From positions 1,312,001 through 1,376,000 of the forward strand of contig NZ_JABWRF020000001.1 of NCBI RefSeq assembly GCF_014268805.2: DNA of 64,000 nt, read 5' to 3'. The DNA is from Pseudomonas farsensis. Its GTDB lineage: Bacteria > Pseudomonadota > Gammaproteobacteria > Pseudomonadales > Pseudomonadaceae. A program made the translations under genes and the position numbers. The first letter of the stretch is position 1. Every line of letters begins with the position of its first letter. Below, piece after piece: positions 28,336 through 39,350 of this stretch. The notes beneath the pieces are model-generated. The model was not told the origin of the DNA, did not search any database, and worked only from the letters and a program-made list of their open reading frames with translations.

Positions 28336-30258
28336 ATGCCCACTATTACTCTTCCCGATGGCAGTCAACGCGCGTTCGACAAGCCGGTATCCGTAGCCGA
28401 AGTCGCCGCCTCGATCGGTGCAGGCCTTGCCAAGGCGACCCTCGCCGGCAAAGTCGACGGCAAGCTGGTAGATGCCTGCGACCTGATCGCACACGACGCC
28501 ACCCTGCAGATCATCACCCCCAAAGATGCAGAGGGACTGGAGATCATCCGCCACTCGTGTGCCCACCTGGTGGGTCACGCAGTGAAGCAGCTGTACCCGA
28601 CCGCCAAGATGGTGATCGGCCCGGTGATCGACGAAGGCTTCTATTACGACATCGCCTACGAGCGCCCCTTCACCCCCGACGATCTGGTCGCCATCGAGAA
28701 GCGCATGCAGCAGCTGATCGACACCGATTACGACGTGGTCAAGAAGGTGACCCCGCGCGCCGAAGTCATCGACGTGTTCACCCAGCGTGGCGAAGACTAC
28801 AAGCTGCGCCTGGTCGAGGACATGCCGAACGAGCAGGCCATGGGCCTGTACTATCACGAAGAATATGTCGACATGTGCCGTGGCCCGCACGTGCCGAACA
28901 CGCGCTTCCTCAAGGCGTTCAAGCTGACCAAGCTGTCCGGCGCCTACTGGCGCGGCGATGCCAAAAACGAGCAGCTGCAACGCGTATACGGCACCGCCTG
29001 GGCTGACAAGAAGCAACTGGCGGCGTATATCCAGCGCATCGAAGAAGCCGAAAAACGCGATCACCGCAAAATCGGCAAGCAGCTCGACCTGTTCCACCTC
29101 CAGGAAGAAGCACCCGGCATGGTGTTCTGGCACGCCAACGGCTGGACCGTGTACCAGGTGCTCGAGCAGTACATGCGTCAGGTCCAGCGTGAAAACGGCT
29201 ACCAGGAAATCAAGACCCCGCAGGTTGTCGACCGTATTCTCTGGGAGCGTTCCGGCCACTGGTCCAACTACGCCGAGAATATGTTCACCACTTCGTCGGA
29301 AAGCCGCGACTACGCGGTAAAACCGATGAACTGCCCGTGCCACGTGCAGGTGTTCAACCAGGGTCTGAAGTCCTACCGCGATCTGCCGCTGCGTCTGGCC
29401 GAGTTCGGTGCCTGCCACCGTAACGAGCCGTCCGGCGCGCTGCACGGCATCATGCGTGTGCGTGGTTTCGTGCAGGACGATGCACACATCTTCTGCACGG
29501 AAGACCAGGTCAAGAAAGAAGCCGCCGACTTCATCAAGCTGACCCTCGACGTTTACAAGAACTTCGGTTTCACCGACGTCGCCATGAAGCTTTCGACCCG
29601 TCCGGCCAAGCGCGTCGGCTCCGAAGAGCTGTGGGATCGCGCCGAAGGTGCGTTGGCCGATGCCTTGAACGAATCGGGCCTGGAGTGGGAATACCAGCCA
29701 GGCGAGGGCGCCTTCTATGGCCCGAAGATCGAATTCACCCTGCGTGACTGCCTCGGCCGTAACTGGCAGTGCGGCACCCTGCAGTACGATCCGAACCTGC
29801 CCGAGCGCCTGGACGCCAGCTACATTGCCGAAGACAACGCGCGCAAGCGCCCGGTAATGCTGCACCGCGCCATCCTTGGTTCGTTCGAACGCTTCATCGG
29901 CATGCTCATCGAACACTACGCGGGTGTGTTCCCGGCTTGGCTCGCGCCAACCCAGGCGGTGATCATGAATATCACCGATAAACAGGCCGATTTCGCCCTC
30001 GAGGTTGAAAAATCTCTGAACGGTAGCGGTTTCCGTGCCAAGTCGGACTTGAGAAATGAGAAGATCGGCTTTAAAATCCGCGAGCATACTTTGCTCAAGG
30101 TCCCGTACCTTTTGGTTATAGGGGATCGTGAAGTCGAGACGCAAACCGTCGCTGTGCGTACTCGCGAAGGCGCAGACCTGGGCTCCATGCCCGTCGCCCA
30201 ATTCGCAGAGCTACTGACGCAAGCGGTTTCCCGGCGTGGTCGCCAAGAATCGGAGTAA
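28336..30258 (+). CDS. thrS: Threonyl-tRNA synthetase
   Basis: A 640-residue class II synthetase. In order: TGS domain ([20 protein letters not shown]), editing domain with [14 protein letters not shown], catalytic core with the zinc site in [12 protein letters not shown] and motif 3 region, and anticodon-binding C-terminus. The ATG at 28336 follows GGAGAGGAG; the upstream start at 28303 would run through the leader hairpin. The stop abuts the infC region. Confidence 0.98.
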   Translation: MPTITLPDGSQRAFDKPVSVAEVAASIGAGLAKATLAGKVDGKLVDACDLIAHDATLQIITPKDAEGLEIIRHSCAHLVGHAVKQLYPTAKMVIGPVIDEGFYYDIAYERPFTPDDLVAIEKRMQQLIDTDYDVVKKVTPRAEVIDVFTQRGEDYKLRLVEDMPNEQAMGLYYHEEYVDMCRGPHVPNTRFLKAFKLTKLSGAYWRGDAKNEQLQRVYGTAWADKKQLAAYIQRIEEAEKRDHRKIGKQLDLFHLQEEAPGMVFWHANGWTVYQVLEQYMRQVQRENGYQEIKTPQVVDRILWERSGHWSNYAENMFTTSSESRDYAVKPMNCPCHVQVFNQGLKSYRDLPLRLAEFGACHRNEPSGALHGIMRVRGFVQDDAHIFCTEDQVKKEAADFIKLTLDVYKNFGFTDVAMKLSTRPAKRVGSEELWDRAEGALADALNESGLEWEYQPGEGAFYGPKIEFTLRDCLGRNWQCGTLQYDPNLPERLDASYIAEDNARKRPVMLHRAILGSFERFIGMLIEHYAGVFPAWLAPTQAVIMNITDKQADFALEVEKSLNGSGFRAKSDLRNEKIGFKIREHTLLKVPYLLVIGDREVETQTVAVRTREGADLGSMPVAQFAELLTQAVSRRGRQESE

Positions 30259-30264
30259 ATGACT

Positions 30265-30810
30265 ATTAAGCGTGAAATGAGAAACGATAAACGTGCTGCA
30301 CCGAAAGCCCCGATCAACGAGAATATCTCGGCTCAAGAGGTTAGGTTAATCGGTGCTGATGGTGAACAGCTGGGCATCGTCTCGATCCACGAAGCGCTTC
30401 GTATCGCTGAAGAAGCGAAGCTGGATCTGGTAGAAATTTCTGCTGATGCCGTACCGCCTGTGTGTAAAGTCTTGGACTACGGCAAAAGCCTGTTCGAGAA
30501 GAAAAAGCAGCAGGCCGCAGCGAAGAAAAACCAGAAGATCATCCAGATCAAAGAAATCAAGTTTCGTCCAGGGACGGAGGATGGGGATTATCAGGTAAAA
30601 CTACGCAACCTGATACGTTTCCTAAGTGATGGGGACAAGGCCAAGATCTCTTTGAGATTCCGTGGTCGTGAGATGGCCCACCAGGAGCTGGGCATGGAGC
30701 TGTTGAAGCGGGTTGAAGCTGACCTCGTCGAATACGGCACCGTTGAGCAGCATCCTAAGATGGAAGGACGCCAGCTTATGATGGTCATCGCCCCCAAGAA
30801 AAAGAAGTAA
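30265..30810 (+). CDS. infC: Translation initiation factor IF-3
   Basis: 181 residues if started at ATT (30265). Binds the 30S subunit, checks the start codon and keeps subunits apart. Contains [20 protein letters not shown], the linker [16 protein letters not shown] and [12 protein letters not shown]. The nearest ATG (30259) lies only 3 bases after GGAG (30252-30255), too close for good initiation. The ATT at 30265 has a 9-base spacing and matches the rare start codon used for IF-3 autocontrol in E. coli. If the ATG is used, the protein has 183 residues. Confidence 0.93.
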   Translation: MKREMRNDKRAAPKAPINENISAQEVRLIGADGEQLGIVSIHEALRIAEEAKLDLVEISADAVPPVCKVLDYGKSLFEKKKQQAAAKKNQKIIQIKEIKFRPGTEDGDYQVKLRNLIRFLSDGDKAKISLRFRGREMAHQELGMELLKRVEADLVEYGTVEQHPKMEGRQLMMVIAPKKKK

Positions 30811-30870
30811 TCTCCCGGGCACGGCAGGCCTGATGATTATGTGTAATTTTAACGAATGCGGAGTTCCAAC

Positions 30871-31065
30871 ATGCCAAAAATGAAAACCAAAAGCGGTGCT
30901 GCGAAGCGTTTCCTGAAAACGGCTACCGGCTTCAAGCACAAGCACGCTTTCAAGAGCCACATCCTGACCAAAATGTCGACCAAGCGTAAGCGTCAACTGC
31001 GCGGTAGCAGCATGCTGCATCCGTCTGACGTGGCGAAAGTCGCGCGCATGCTGCGCGTTCGTTAA
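30871..31065 (+). CDS. rpmI: 50S ribosomal protein L35
   Basis: 64-residue basic protein [20 protein letters not shown], normal for L35. GCGGAG precedes the ATG. Part of the infC-rpmI-rplT operon. Confidence 0.98.
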   Translation: MPKMKTKSGAAKRFLKTATGFKHKHAFKSHILTKMSTKRKRQLRGSSMLHPSDVAKVARMLRVR

Positions 31066-31092
31066 TTCTGGTTAAGATAGAGGAAGTTACTC

Positions 31093-31449
31093 ATGGCTCG
31101 TGTTAAGCGCGGCGTTATCGCTCGTAAGCGTCACAAAAAAATTCTGAAACTGGCTAAAGGTTACTACGGTGCTCGTTCGCGCGTATTCCGTGTAGCCAAG
31201 CAGGCTGTTATCAAGGCAGGCCAATACGCCTACCGCGACCGTCGTCAGAAAAAACGTCAGTTCCGCGCACTGTGGATCGCTCGTATCAACGCCGGTGCAC
31301 GCAACAACGGTCTGTCCTACAGCCGTCTGATTGCTGGCCTGAAAAAGGCTTCGATCGAAATCGACCGTAAGGTTCTGGCTGATCTGGCAGTGAACGAAAA
31401 AGCGGCGTTTGCTGCGATTGTCGAGAAAGCTAAAGCCGTTCTGGCTTAA
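31093..31449 (+). CDS. rplT: 50S ribosomal protein L20
   Basis: 118 residues, [20 protein letters not shown] and [21 protein letters not shown]20 binds 23S rRNA early in assembly and, in E. coli, represses rpmI-rplT translation. GAGGAA precedes the ATG. Confidence 0.98.
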   Translation: MARVKRGVIARKRHKKILKLAKGYYGARSRVFRVAKQAVIKAGQYAYRDRRQKKRQFRALWIARINAGARNNGLSYSRLIAGLKKASIEIDRKVLADLAVNEKAAFAAIVEKAKAVLA

Positions 31450-31465
31450 GTACCCGCGACAATCA

Positions 31466-32575
<1,110 letters not shown>

Positions 32576-32605
32576 GCCAATCGACGCAACTTTCAGGAGA
32601 ACAGC

Positions 32606-34987
32606 ATGAAATTCAGTGAACAATGGCTGCGCGGTTGGGTAAACCCGCAAGTCTCCCGCGATGAACTGGTCGCCCGCCTGTCCATGGCCGGCCTCGAAGT
32701 CGACAGCGTAACCCCAGCTGCCGGCCAGTTCAGCGGCATCGTGGTAGGCGAAATTCTCGCTACCGAGCAACACCCGGACGCCGACAAGCTGCGCGTTTGC
32801 CAAGTCAGCAATGGCCAGGAAACCTTCCAGGTCGTGTGCGGCGCTCCGAATGCGCGCCCAGGCATTAAAATCCCGTTCGCCATGATCGGCGCGGAGCTGC
32901 CAGGCGACTTCAAGATCAAAAAAGCCAAGCTGCGCGGCGTCGAGTCGTTCGGCATGCTCTGCTCGGCCGCCGAGCTGCAGATCAGCGAAGAGAACGATGG
33001 CCTGCTTGAACTGGCTGCCGACGCCCCGGTTGGCCAGGACATCCGGCAGTACCTGAACCTTGACGACGCCAGCATCGAGATCGGCCTCACCCCGAACCGT
33101 GGTGACTGCCTGTCCCTGGCCGGCCTTGCCCGCGATGTCAGCGCACTGTACGACGTGCCGGTCACGCGCCCGGTGGTGCCCGCGGTGCCTGCCGTCCATG
33201 ACGAAGTACGCCCGGTGGAAGTTTCGGCCCCAGCCGCATGCCCACGTTACCTTGGCCGCGTTATCCGTAACGTTGACCTGAGCAAGCCGACCCCGTTGTG
33301 GATGGTAGAGCGCCTGCGCCGCAGCGACGTGCGCAGCATCGACGCTGCCGTTGACGTCACCAACTACGTGATGCTCGAACTCGGCCAGCCCATGCATGCG
33401 TTCGATCTTGCCGAAATCAACGGTGGCATTCGCGTACGTATGGCCGAGGAGGGTGAAAAGCTCGTCCTGCTTGATGGCCAGGAAGTCGCCCTGCGTGCAG
33501 ATACCCTGGTCATTGCCGACCATAGCCGCGCCTTGGCGATTGCTGGCGTGATGGGTGGCGAGCACAGTGGCGTCAACACCGAGAAGACCCGCGACCTGTT
33601 CCTTGAAAGCGCCTTCTTCGAGCCCATTTCTGTAGCTGGCAAGGCCCGTTCCTACGGCCTGCACACCGATGCCTCGCACCGCTACGAGCGCGGCGTCGAC
33701 TCGCAGTTGGCCCGCGAAGCCATCGAGCGCGCCACAGCACTGTTGCTGGAAATCGTCGGTGGTGAAGCCGGCCCGGTCGTCGAGGCCGTCAGCGAGCAAT
33801 ACCTGCCAAACATTGCGCCGATCACGCTGCGTGCCGACCGCATCGACCAGATGCTCGGCATGCAGATGGACCCTGCTCAAGTCGAGCAATTGCTCAACGC
33901 CCTGGAACTGAAAACCAGCGCCAATGGGGCAGGGCAGTGGACTGTCAGCGTGCCAAGCCATCGTTTCGATATCAGCCTTGAAGTCGACCTGATCGAAGAG
34001 CTGGCCCGCCTGTACGGTTACAACAACCTGCCGGTTCGTTACCCGCAGGCGCGTCTGGCGCCGCAGGGCAAGCCTGAAACCCGTGGTGAGCTGCCGACCC
34101 TGCGTCGCCTGCTGGTCGCTCGCGGCTACCAGGAAGCCATTACCTACAGCTTCATCGACCCTAAGCTGTTCGAGCTGTTCACCCCGGGCGTCGAGCCGCT
34201 GCTGCTGGCTAACCCTATCTCCAGCGACATGGCCGCCATGCGCGCCTCGCTGTGGCCGGGCCTGGTCAAGGCGTTGCAGCACAACCTCAACCGCCAGCAA
34301 GACCGTGTTCGCCTGTTCGAAAGTGGCCTGCGTTTCGTCGGCCAGTTAGGCAACCTGCAGCAACAGCCGATGATCGCTGGCGTGGTAACTGGCAGCCGCC
34401 TGCCAGAAGGTTGGGCCAACGGCCGTGACGCCATCGACTTCTTCGATGTGAAAGCTGACGTTGAAGCGCTGCTCGGTTACTCAGGTGCCCTGGACGCGTT
34501 CACCTTCACAAGTGGCAAGCACCCAGCCCTGCACCCTGGCCAGACCGCCCGTATCGAGCGCGATGGCAAGGAAGTCGGCTACCTCGGTGCCATTCACCCA
34601 GAGCTTGCCAAGACCCTGGGCCTGGAGCGCCCGGTGTATGTGTTCGAACTGGTGTTGGGCGACGTGGTGGAAGGGCGCCTGCCCAAGTTCAGCGAATTGT
34701 CCAAGTTCCCCGAAACCCGTCGTGACCTGGCGCTGATCGCTGGCCGGGATGTGGCTTCGAATGCGGTGCTTGAAGTAATTCGTGACAATGCTGGCGAATG
34801 GCTCACAGACCTCAGGCTGTTTGACGTCTACCAGGGTAAAGGCATTGATCCTGATAGAAAAAGCCTGGCCGTCGGCTTGACCTGGCAGCATCCATCGCGC
34901 ACTCTTAACGACGATGAGGTGAACACTACCCTGCAAAATATCCTCACCTCGCTCGAACAAAGGTTGAACACCACGTTAAGGAAATAA
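32606..34987 (+). CDS. pheT: Phenylalanyl-tRNA synthetase beta subunit
   Basis: 793 residues: tRNA-binding EMAP/OB domain ([20 protein letters not shown]), B3/B4 editing domain, B5 domain and C-terminal ferredoxin-like anticodon-binding domain ([18 protein letters not shown]). Length normal. 30 bp after pheS; AGGAG upstream. ihfA starts 4 bases after its stop. Confidence 0.98.
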   Translation: MKFSEQWLRGWVNPQVSRDELVARLSMAGLEVDSVTPAAGQFSGIVVGEILATEQHPDADKLRVCQVSNGQETFQVVCGAPNARPGIKIPFAMIGAELPGDFKIKKAKLRGVESFGMLCSAAELQISEENDGLLELAADAPVGQDIRQYLNLDDASIEIGLTPNRGDCLSLAGLARDVSALYDVPVTRPVVPAVPAVHDEVRPVEVSAPAACPRYLGRVIRNVDLSKPTPLWMVERLRRSDVRSIDAAVDVTNYVMLELGQPMHAFDLAEINGGIRVRMAEEGEKLVLLDGQEVALRADTLVIADHSRALAIAGVMGGEHSGVNTEKTRDLFLESAFFEPISVAGKARSYGLHTDASHRYERGVDSQLAREAIERATALLLEIVGGEAGPVVEAVSEQYLPNIAPITLRADRIDQMLGMQMDPAQVEQLLNALELKTSANGAGQWTVSVPSHRFDISLEVDLIEELARLYGYNNLPVRYPQARLAPQGKPETRGELPTLRRLLVARGYQEAITYSFIDPKLFELFTPGVEPLLLANPISSDMAAMRASLWPGLVKALQHNLNRQQDRVRLFESGLRFVGQLGNLQQQPMIAGVVTGSRLPEGWANGRDAIDFFDVKADVEALLGYSGALDAFTFTSGKHPALHPGQTARIERDGKEVGYLGAIHPELAKTLGLERPVYVFELVLGDVVEGRLPKFSELSKFPETRRDLALIAGRDVASNAVLEVIRDNAGEWLTDLRLFDVYQGKGIDPDRKSLAVGLTWQHPSRTLNDDEVNTTLQNILTSLEQRLNTTLRK

Positions 34988-34991
34988 CGGC

Positions 34992-35294
34992 ATGGGTGCT
35001 CTGACGAAAGCTGAGATGGCCGAAAGGCTGTACGAGGAGCTGGGGCTCAACAAGCGAGAGGCCAAGGAGCTGGTCGAGCTGTTTTTCGAAGAAATTCGGC
35101 ACGCGCTTGAAGATAACGAGCAGGTCAAGTTGTCAGGCTTTGGCAACTTTGACCTTCGCGACAAACGCCAGCGGCCGGGCCGCAACCCCAAAACCGGGGA
35201 AGAGATCCCGATCACCGCACGGCGCGTCGTCACCTTTCGTCCAGGGCAGAAGTTGAAAGCCCGGGTAGAGGCCTATGCTGGAACCAAGCCATAA
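34992..35294 (+). CDS. ihfA: Integration host factor alpha subunit
   Basis: A 100-residue DNA-bending protein of the HU/IHF family, [20 protein letters not shown], with the beta-arm [20 protein letters not shown]. Works with IhfB in sigma-54 transcription, phage integration and replication. Downstream of pheT as in most gamma-proteobacteria. Confidence 0.97.
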   Translation: MGALTKAEMAERLYEELGLNKREAKELVELFFEEIRHALEDNEQVKLSGFGNFDLRDKRQRPGRNPKTGEEIPITARRVVTFRPGQKLKARVEAYAGTKP

Positions 35295-35631
35295 CGACGA
35301 GCTGCCCCCCATCCCGGGCAAACGCTACTTCACCATCGGTGAAGTCAGCGAGCTCTGTGCGGTCAAGCCGCACGTGCTACGTTACTGGGAGCAGGAGTTT
35401 CCGCAGCTCAACCCGGTAAAGCGCCGTGGCAACCGGCGGTATTATCAGCGCCAGGATGTGCTGATGATTCGCCAGATCCGCGCTTTGCTCTACGATCAGG
35501 GCTTCACCATTGGCGGTGCGCGTTTACGCATGTCCAGCGATGAGGTGAAGGATGAGTCCAGCCAGTACAAGCAGATGCTGCGGCAGATGATTACTGAGCT
35601 GGAGGATGTGTTGGTGGTTTTGAAGAAGTAG
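35275..35631 (+). CDS. MerR-family transcriptional regulator
   Basis: 118 residues. MerR helix-turn-helix in [20 protein letters not shown], wing with RRGNRRYY, and a C-terminal dimerisation helix. No Cys metal ligands. It overlaps the ihfA 3' end by 20 bases, as is common for this IhfA-linked MerR in pseudomonads. Ligand unknown. Confidence 0.92.
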   Translation: MLEPSHNDELPPIPGKRYFTIGEVSELCAVKPHVLRYWEQEFPQLNPVKRRGNRRYYQRQDVLMIRQIRALLYDQGFTIGGARLRMSSDEVKDESSQYKQMLRQMITELEDVLVVLKK

Positions 35632-35647
35632 CTATTACCCGATGAGC

Positions 35648-35671
35648 GGAAGTTTTTTAAAAAAAGCTTCC
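35648..35671 (+). terminator. Probable terminator after the ihfA-merR operon
   Basis: GGAAGTTTTTT is followed by AAAAAAAGCTTCC, giving a long A/T-rich stem with a GGAAG/CTTCC base. Confidence 0.6.
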
Positions 35672-35729
35672 AATATTCAAAAGGTTAGGTTAAATTCTCA
35701 AGCGTTCTCAGCGGTATCGAGAACAGTGT

Positions 35730-35806
35730 CGGGGCGTAGCGCAGCCCGGTAGCGCACTTGCATGGGGTGCAAGGGGTCGAGTGTTCGAATCACTCCGTCC
35801 CGACCA
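35730..35806 (+). tRNA. tRNA-Pro (anticodon GGG), prophage integration site
   Basis: A 77-nt cloverleaf: acceptor CGGGGCG with CGTCCCG, anticodon stem CTTGC/GCAAG with loop ATGGGGT (GGG at 35764-35766), CCA encoded. The prophage integrase gene ends about 80 bp downstream on the opposite strand, so the 3' part of this tRNA is probably within attL. Confidence 0.95.
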
Positions 35807-35822
35807 ATAATCCCAATGACTT

Positions 35823-35851
35823 AGGCCATTTCCGAAAGGAGTGGCCTTTTT
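35823..35851 (+). terminator. Terminator after tRNA-Pro
   Basis: AGGCCATTTCC-GAAA-GGAGTGGCCTTTTT: stem with GNRA loop and five T. It lies between the tRNA and the integrase stop. Confidence 0.88.
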
Positions 35852-35884
35852 CATGTGCGTGACTTTTGCGTGACTTCTTAGGTT

Positions 35885-37063
35885 TTACGCCTGCCTCCTC
35901 TTCAAAATGGTCAGCACCGGCCCACGCGAGTCCGTCGCTGAAACTTTGTTTGCCGCCTCTATCAACTGTCCCAGCTCCGCGCCAGAATAGTGGCTGGTCA
36001 CGCTTCCGTTCTTGTGGCCAAGTAGCGACTTCCGATCTTCCTCTGTAACACCCGCTGCTTTTAGGCGCCTGCCGAAAGTGTGCTTGAGATCGTGAATCCT
36101 GATTGAAGCGAACCCAGGGTGTGCCGGCCGCAAGTGTTGCTCCTGCCAGAGCTTTGCCGCGCGCACCCTCGCTTTCTTCCAGGCCGAGTCGTTCATCCTG
36201 TGCATCCCGGTGCCGTTGTACGGGAATACCCACTCCCGACTGATCCCGCGCTGCCCGTCGATGACCGATTTGGCCACGCTGTTCAGCACCACCAACCGCT
36301 CGTCTCGGTTCTTGACGCCTGAGTTCTCGTGCCGACCACCAAAGTCGGCAGGGATCAGAAACACACTGGTGCCCAGCTCGGGGACCGAAATCTCCCATTC
36401 CCACCTCAGCTTGCAGACCTCTTGCTCACGACAGCCCGTGTTCACCTTGAACAAGGCCATCTTGTGCAAATGGTCCGGCAGCTCCCCGAAGAGAATCGAT
36501 TGCTCATCCCATGACAATGGATAGGGCTTTCGGCTTGACCTCTTTTCCTCCAGCTTGGACAGTAGCGGGATACTGTCGAGCCAGGGCCTGCGCTCTTCAT
36601 CCCGCCACTTTCGGCAAGCCAGCGACAGCACGCGAATTACCCGCTCTATGGCGATATTCACCGTTCTGTTGCTGACCGCCTTCCGCACCTTTCCATTCGG
36701 CAGGTCTTCGTCTGTTTGTCGGTCCCGAATGAATGGGGCCAGCGCTTGGTCATCAATGTGCGTCAGTGGTAGCGCGCCCAAGTACGGATCAAGCTGCTGC
36801 AGACACAGCGCGGTCAGCTTAATCGAAGGCTGATCCTTGTGCTCGAGCAGATACCTGGTAGCAGCCTCGCGGAACGTTCGCACCTGCCGAACGCCGAACA
36901 CCTTGCGCTGGCGGATCTGCTCCAGTCGGTGAATCAGGTACTTTTCTGCTTCCGCCCGGTCACCAACTCCAGTGCTTTCGTAAAGTCTCTCTCCGTTGAT
37001 TTTCTTGTCGATGTGCCAAATGCCGTTTCTCTGCGAGAGGCCCGTGATTGTCTTTCGCGCCAT
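35885..37063 (-). CDS. int: Prophage tyrosine integrase
   Basis: A 392-residue tyrosine recombinase that would integrate and excise the phage at tRNA-Pro. Catalytic residues: R212 (NTGCREQEVCKLRW), H324 in IRIHDLKHTF, H350 (LLGHKNG) and Tyr359 (SHYS). The position usually Arg in H-x-x-R is Lys327, with Arg-rich FGRRLK following, as in several Pseudomonas phage integrases. It overlaps the excisionase-like gene by 130 bases, which may limit int translation relative to it. Confidence 0.93.
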   Translation of the reverse strand: MARKTITGLSQRNGIWHIDKKINGERLYESTGVGDRAEAEKYLIHRLEQIRQRKVFGVRQVRTFREAATRYLLEHKDQPSIKLTALCLQQLDPYLGALPLTHIDDQALAPFIRDRQTDEDLPNGKVRKAVSNRTVNIAIERVIRVLSLACRKWRDEERRPWLDSIPLLSKLEEKRSSRKPYPLSWDEQSILFGELPDHLHKMALFKVNTGCREQEVCKLRWEWEISVPELGTSVFLIPADFGGRHENSGVKNRDERLVVLNSVAKSVIDGQRGISREWVFPYNGTGMHRMNDSAWKKARVRAAKLWQEQHLRPAHPGFASIRIHDLKHTFGRRLKAAGVTEEDRKSLLGHKNGSVTSHYSGAELGQLIEAANKVSATDSRGPVLTILKRRQA

Positions 37064-37338
37064 CCTTTGTCTCCTGATTGGCGCTCGCTGCCGGGCGATT
37101 GTCGACCCTGGGCGCCATCTTTAGCAATTGCCATGGCCTGGATGTAGTCATTCACCCAGGCATCAAGTTCTTCACGGTCAAAGCCGATGCCGCGCTCTCC
37201 GATCGGAAATTCGCTGACATGAGGCCTGACGGTCTTGTTGAATTCGGCTCGGCACATGCCGAGGTAATGCGGGGCTTCGCCGGCGCGGATGATGCGCGGC
37301 AGAATTCGTGCGGCCGGTGCCGCGCTGGCGGTTGCCAT
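36934..37338 (-). CDS. Excisionase/AlpA-like DNA-binding protein
   Basis: 134 residues. The N-terminal 70 residues (RIIRAGEAPHYLGMCRAEFN, then FDREELDAWVNDYI) look like a winged-helix AlpA/MerR-like domain used by excisionases. The C-terminal half is low-complexity and basic, encoded over the int 5' end. GGAGAG precedes the ATG. Confidence 0.65.
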   Translation of the reverse strand: MATASAAPAARILPRIIRAGEAPHYLGMCRAEFNKTVRPHVSEFPIGERGIGFDREELDAWVNDYIQAMAIAKDGAQGRQSPGSERQSGDKGWRERQSRASRRETAFGTSTRKSTERDFTKALELVTGRKQKST

Positions 37339-37375
37339 TTAGCTCTCCACGCCGCCGGTAGCGGCAGGTTGTTGG

Positions 37376-37699
37376 TCAATCGACCTGGTAGTAGACGTAG
37401 CATTCGACGCCCTGGGCCTGGAGTGATACGTGCATCGCTTGCACGCCGGCGCTGTGCTGATTGCCGATGCCTGGCCAAGGGGTATCGAGATGGATGCCCT
37501 GTTGGTGGTAGCCGCTCCTCTTTTGCAAATAGCCGGGCAGGGTGGGCAACTGGCTGGCGCGCAGGCCAGGCACTGGAATGACGACGCGGTCGAGGTTGGC
37601 GCTGCCCCCGTCATTGGTGCAGGCAGCCGCAGCTGCTTTCCCGGCCTCGATGGCGACGCGCACTTTCTCGGGCAGTGCCGCCAGTTCTTCTTTTGTCAT
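37376..37699 (-). CDS. Prophage hypothetical protein
   Basis: 107 residues, MTKEELAALPEKVRVAIEAG then a strand-rich C-terminus (GVECYVYYQVD). GGAGAA before the ATG. No family recognised. Confidence 0.6.
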   Translation of the reverse strand: MTKEELAALPEKVRVAIEAGKAAAAACTNDGGSANLDRVVIPVPGLRASQLPTLPGYLQKRSGYHQQGIHLDTPWPGIGNQHSAGVQAMHVSLQAQGVECYVYYQVD

Positions 37700-37756
37700 G
37701 GCGATAGTTCTCCATGCCCGCGCGTGCCGGCGGGCTTGAGTTGTAAGGGGGAGGGG

Positions 37757-37987
37757 TTAGCGCTTTTCGAGGTCGGTAGTTACGGCTTCGACGATCACTG
37801 GGCCAAGGATGCGGGTGGTGGCGACATGGTCCTTGAACACTCTGTTCAGTCGGCCGATAGCCGCTTCGCGTGCCTGGCGGTAGACCTGATCCAGGGTGCA
37901 GTCAGGCCCCCAGGAGCCAAGGTTAGTCAGCTCGACGGTGATAGTGACTTTCGCGCCGGTTTGAGTTTTTGCGCGCGGCTTGGTCAT
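37757..37987 (-). CDS. Prophage hypothetical protein
   Basis: 76 residues from the ATG at 37987, with AGGTGG upstream. It overlaps the preceding gene by 4 bases (ATGA). Basic start and a strand KVTITVELTNLG. Unknown. Confidence 0.55.
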   Translation of the reverse strand: MTKPRAKTQTGAKVTITVELTNLGSWGPDCTLDQVYRQAREAAIGRLNRVFKDHVATTRILGPVIVEAVTTDLEKR

Positions 37988-38298
37988 CGCGGCCACCTGT
38001 CATAGAAGTTACCGCCCCGTCGCTGGTAGTTAAGGTGCGCCCAAGACGAGGCAGCGCTCCCGGCTTCGCGAAGGCTCACCGCCTCGGCTGCGTAGCCAAC
38101 ATGCAGTACCTCGTCTCCTGCAGCGCTGCTGAGCACAACCATTGCTGCCAGCGGCTCGCGCTCTACCTCGTTGCCCTCGATGTGCTGTGCGATGGTTCGG
38201 AACCAGTCGGCCAGCTTCTTGCGTTCGGCTTGGTTGGCTGTCACCTGGTTGTTATGCGCCCGACGCGTCGCTGGGAACTGGAAGATTTCAGCTGTCAT
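37984..38298 (-). CDS. Prophage hypothetical protein
   Basis: 104 residues, MTAEIFQFPATRRAHNNQVT, mostly helical. Joined by ATGA overlaps at both ends. Unknown. Confidence 0.6.
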   Translation of the reverse strand: MTAEIFQFPATRRAHNNQVTANQAERKKLADWFRTIAQHIEGNEVEREPLAAMVVLSSAAGDEVLHVGYAAEAVSLREAGSAASSWAHLNYQRRGGNFYDRWPR

Positions 38299-38345
38299 CG
38301 CGGCCCCCTGCAGATCAGGTAGGCCATGTAGGCGAGGGCGATCAT
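38295..38345 (-). CDS. Putative 16-residue peptide gene
   Basis: Encodes MIALAYMAYLICRGPR between two genes, with an ATGA overlap on each side (38342-38345 and 38295-38298). Either a real micro-protein or a translational bridge that carries ribosomes to the next start. Confidence 0.4.
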   Translation of the reverse strand: MIALAYMAYLICRGPR

Positions 38346-38794
38346 GGCTTGACCTCCAGCGGTGGGTGGGTAGGGCACGGCCAGCGCAGTGAGCCGTCGC
38401 CGGTTGGGCAGGTGCACAGCGCTTCCTCAGGCACATCAAAAAAACCCAATCGCCCCTTCACTGGGGTGAACGGCAGGGGCTTAGGATCGCGCAACACGAA
38501 CCCTTTCTCACCCATGTACCAAGGCGACTCGCTGTGATCGACGCTGTCGACGAGTTCAACTGAGCCGATGATTCCGCCACGCAACAGGTTGTCAGGTGGC
38601 ACCGGGAATGGCGGCTTGATTCCCCTTTGGGCCATGAAATCGAACGCCGTAAGAAACTCACGGCGAGTCATACCGGCAGCGGCGTGCACCAAGAAACGAC
38701 CTCGAAACTTCGTGTGCCAGGTGCGATTTTCGATATCTTTGCCACCGCTCATGATCAGCCAGGCCCACGGCTGGCGAATCGAAAGTGCCTTCAC
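38342..38794 (-). CDS. ASCH-domain protein
   Basis: 150 residues from a GTG start (38794) with GAGAGG upstream. The N-terminal KALSIRQPWAWLIMSGGKDI and ENRTWHT match ASCH domains, an RNA/modified-base-binding PUA-like fold found in phages and as small hydrolases. It overlaps the preceding gene (GTGA). The Cys-rich end (CTCPTGDGSLRWPCP) may bind metal. Confidence 0.75.
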   Translation of the reverse strand: MKALSIRQPWAWLIMSGGKDIENRTWHTKFRGRFLVHAAAGMTRREFLTAFDFMAQRGIKPPFPVPPDNLLRGGIIGSVELVDSVDHSESPWYMGEKGFVLRDPKPLPFTPVKGRLGFFDVPEEALCTCPTGDGSLRWPCPTHPPLEVKP

Positions 38795-39057
38795 AGCGAA
38801 TACCTCTCTTCGGTCCAGTGCGCCTGGGTGCCGGCTGGAGTTGGCCCGTTGTCGTTCTGTTCGTGCGGGGAGAGCTGACGCTCGTTGCCGGCCTGCAGCT
38901 GGCTGTCGGGGATGCAGCTGATGCCGACCCCGTTGAGCACGTAGCAGGTGACGCCGCGCTGGCTGTCGTGCTGCACGTCGATGACGTTGTCTTGGGGCTG
39001 GGGTGCTGCGCTGGCGCCGGTGGCCAGCAGCAGGAGGCAGAGGGCGAGGCGGGTCAT
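38791..39057 (-). CDS. Small exported prophage protein
   Basis: 88 residues with a signal peptide (MTRLALCLLLLATGASAAP) and two cysteines in VTCYVLNGVGISCIP, probably a periplasmic disulfide. Linked by ATGA overlap to its upstream neighbour. Unknown role. Confidence 0.65.
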   Translation of the reverse strand: MTRLALCLLLLATGASAAPQPQDNVIDVQHDSQRGVTCYVLNGVGISCIPDSQLQAGNERQLSPHEQNDNGPTPAGTQAHWTEERYSL

Positions 39058-39350
39058 GGCTGCACCTCGGCGTTGTAGCGCTTGTAGTCCTCGCCGAACT
39101 CCCAGCAGTAGGTGGCCGGCCAGGCACCTGGTGTGCCTTGATTGACGAACACGTACCGGGATGAAAACTCGCCGGAGCGGTCCGGAACCGACTTGCACCA
39201 CATATGCTGCGGGCCACCCAGGAACCAGCCTGGGCATTCCTTCACAGCTGCGGCCATGAACGTTTCAAGGTCGTGATGGCCCTTGCTCATCGCGATGTAG
39301 GTGTCGCTGCCGACGCTCTGTATGTCGAGCGGATACTGTTTCAGTCTCAT
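39054..39350 (-). CDS. Prophage hypothetical protein
   Basis: 98 residues, MRLKQYPLDIQSVGSDTYIA, with several Trp and Cys residues. ATGA overlaps at both ends. Unknown. Confidence 0.6.
   Translation of the reverse strand: MRLKQYPLDIQSVGSDTYIAMSKGHHDLETFMAAAVKECPGWFLGGPQHMWCKSVPDRSGEFSSRYVFVNQGTPGAWPATYCWEFGEDYKRYNAEVQP

Noticed and set aside
28282..30201. Very long minus-strand frame opposite thrS
   Set aside because: A 639-codon frame, but it is the shadow of thrS codon bias; thrS has all family motifs and a good start.
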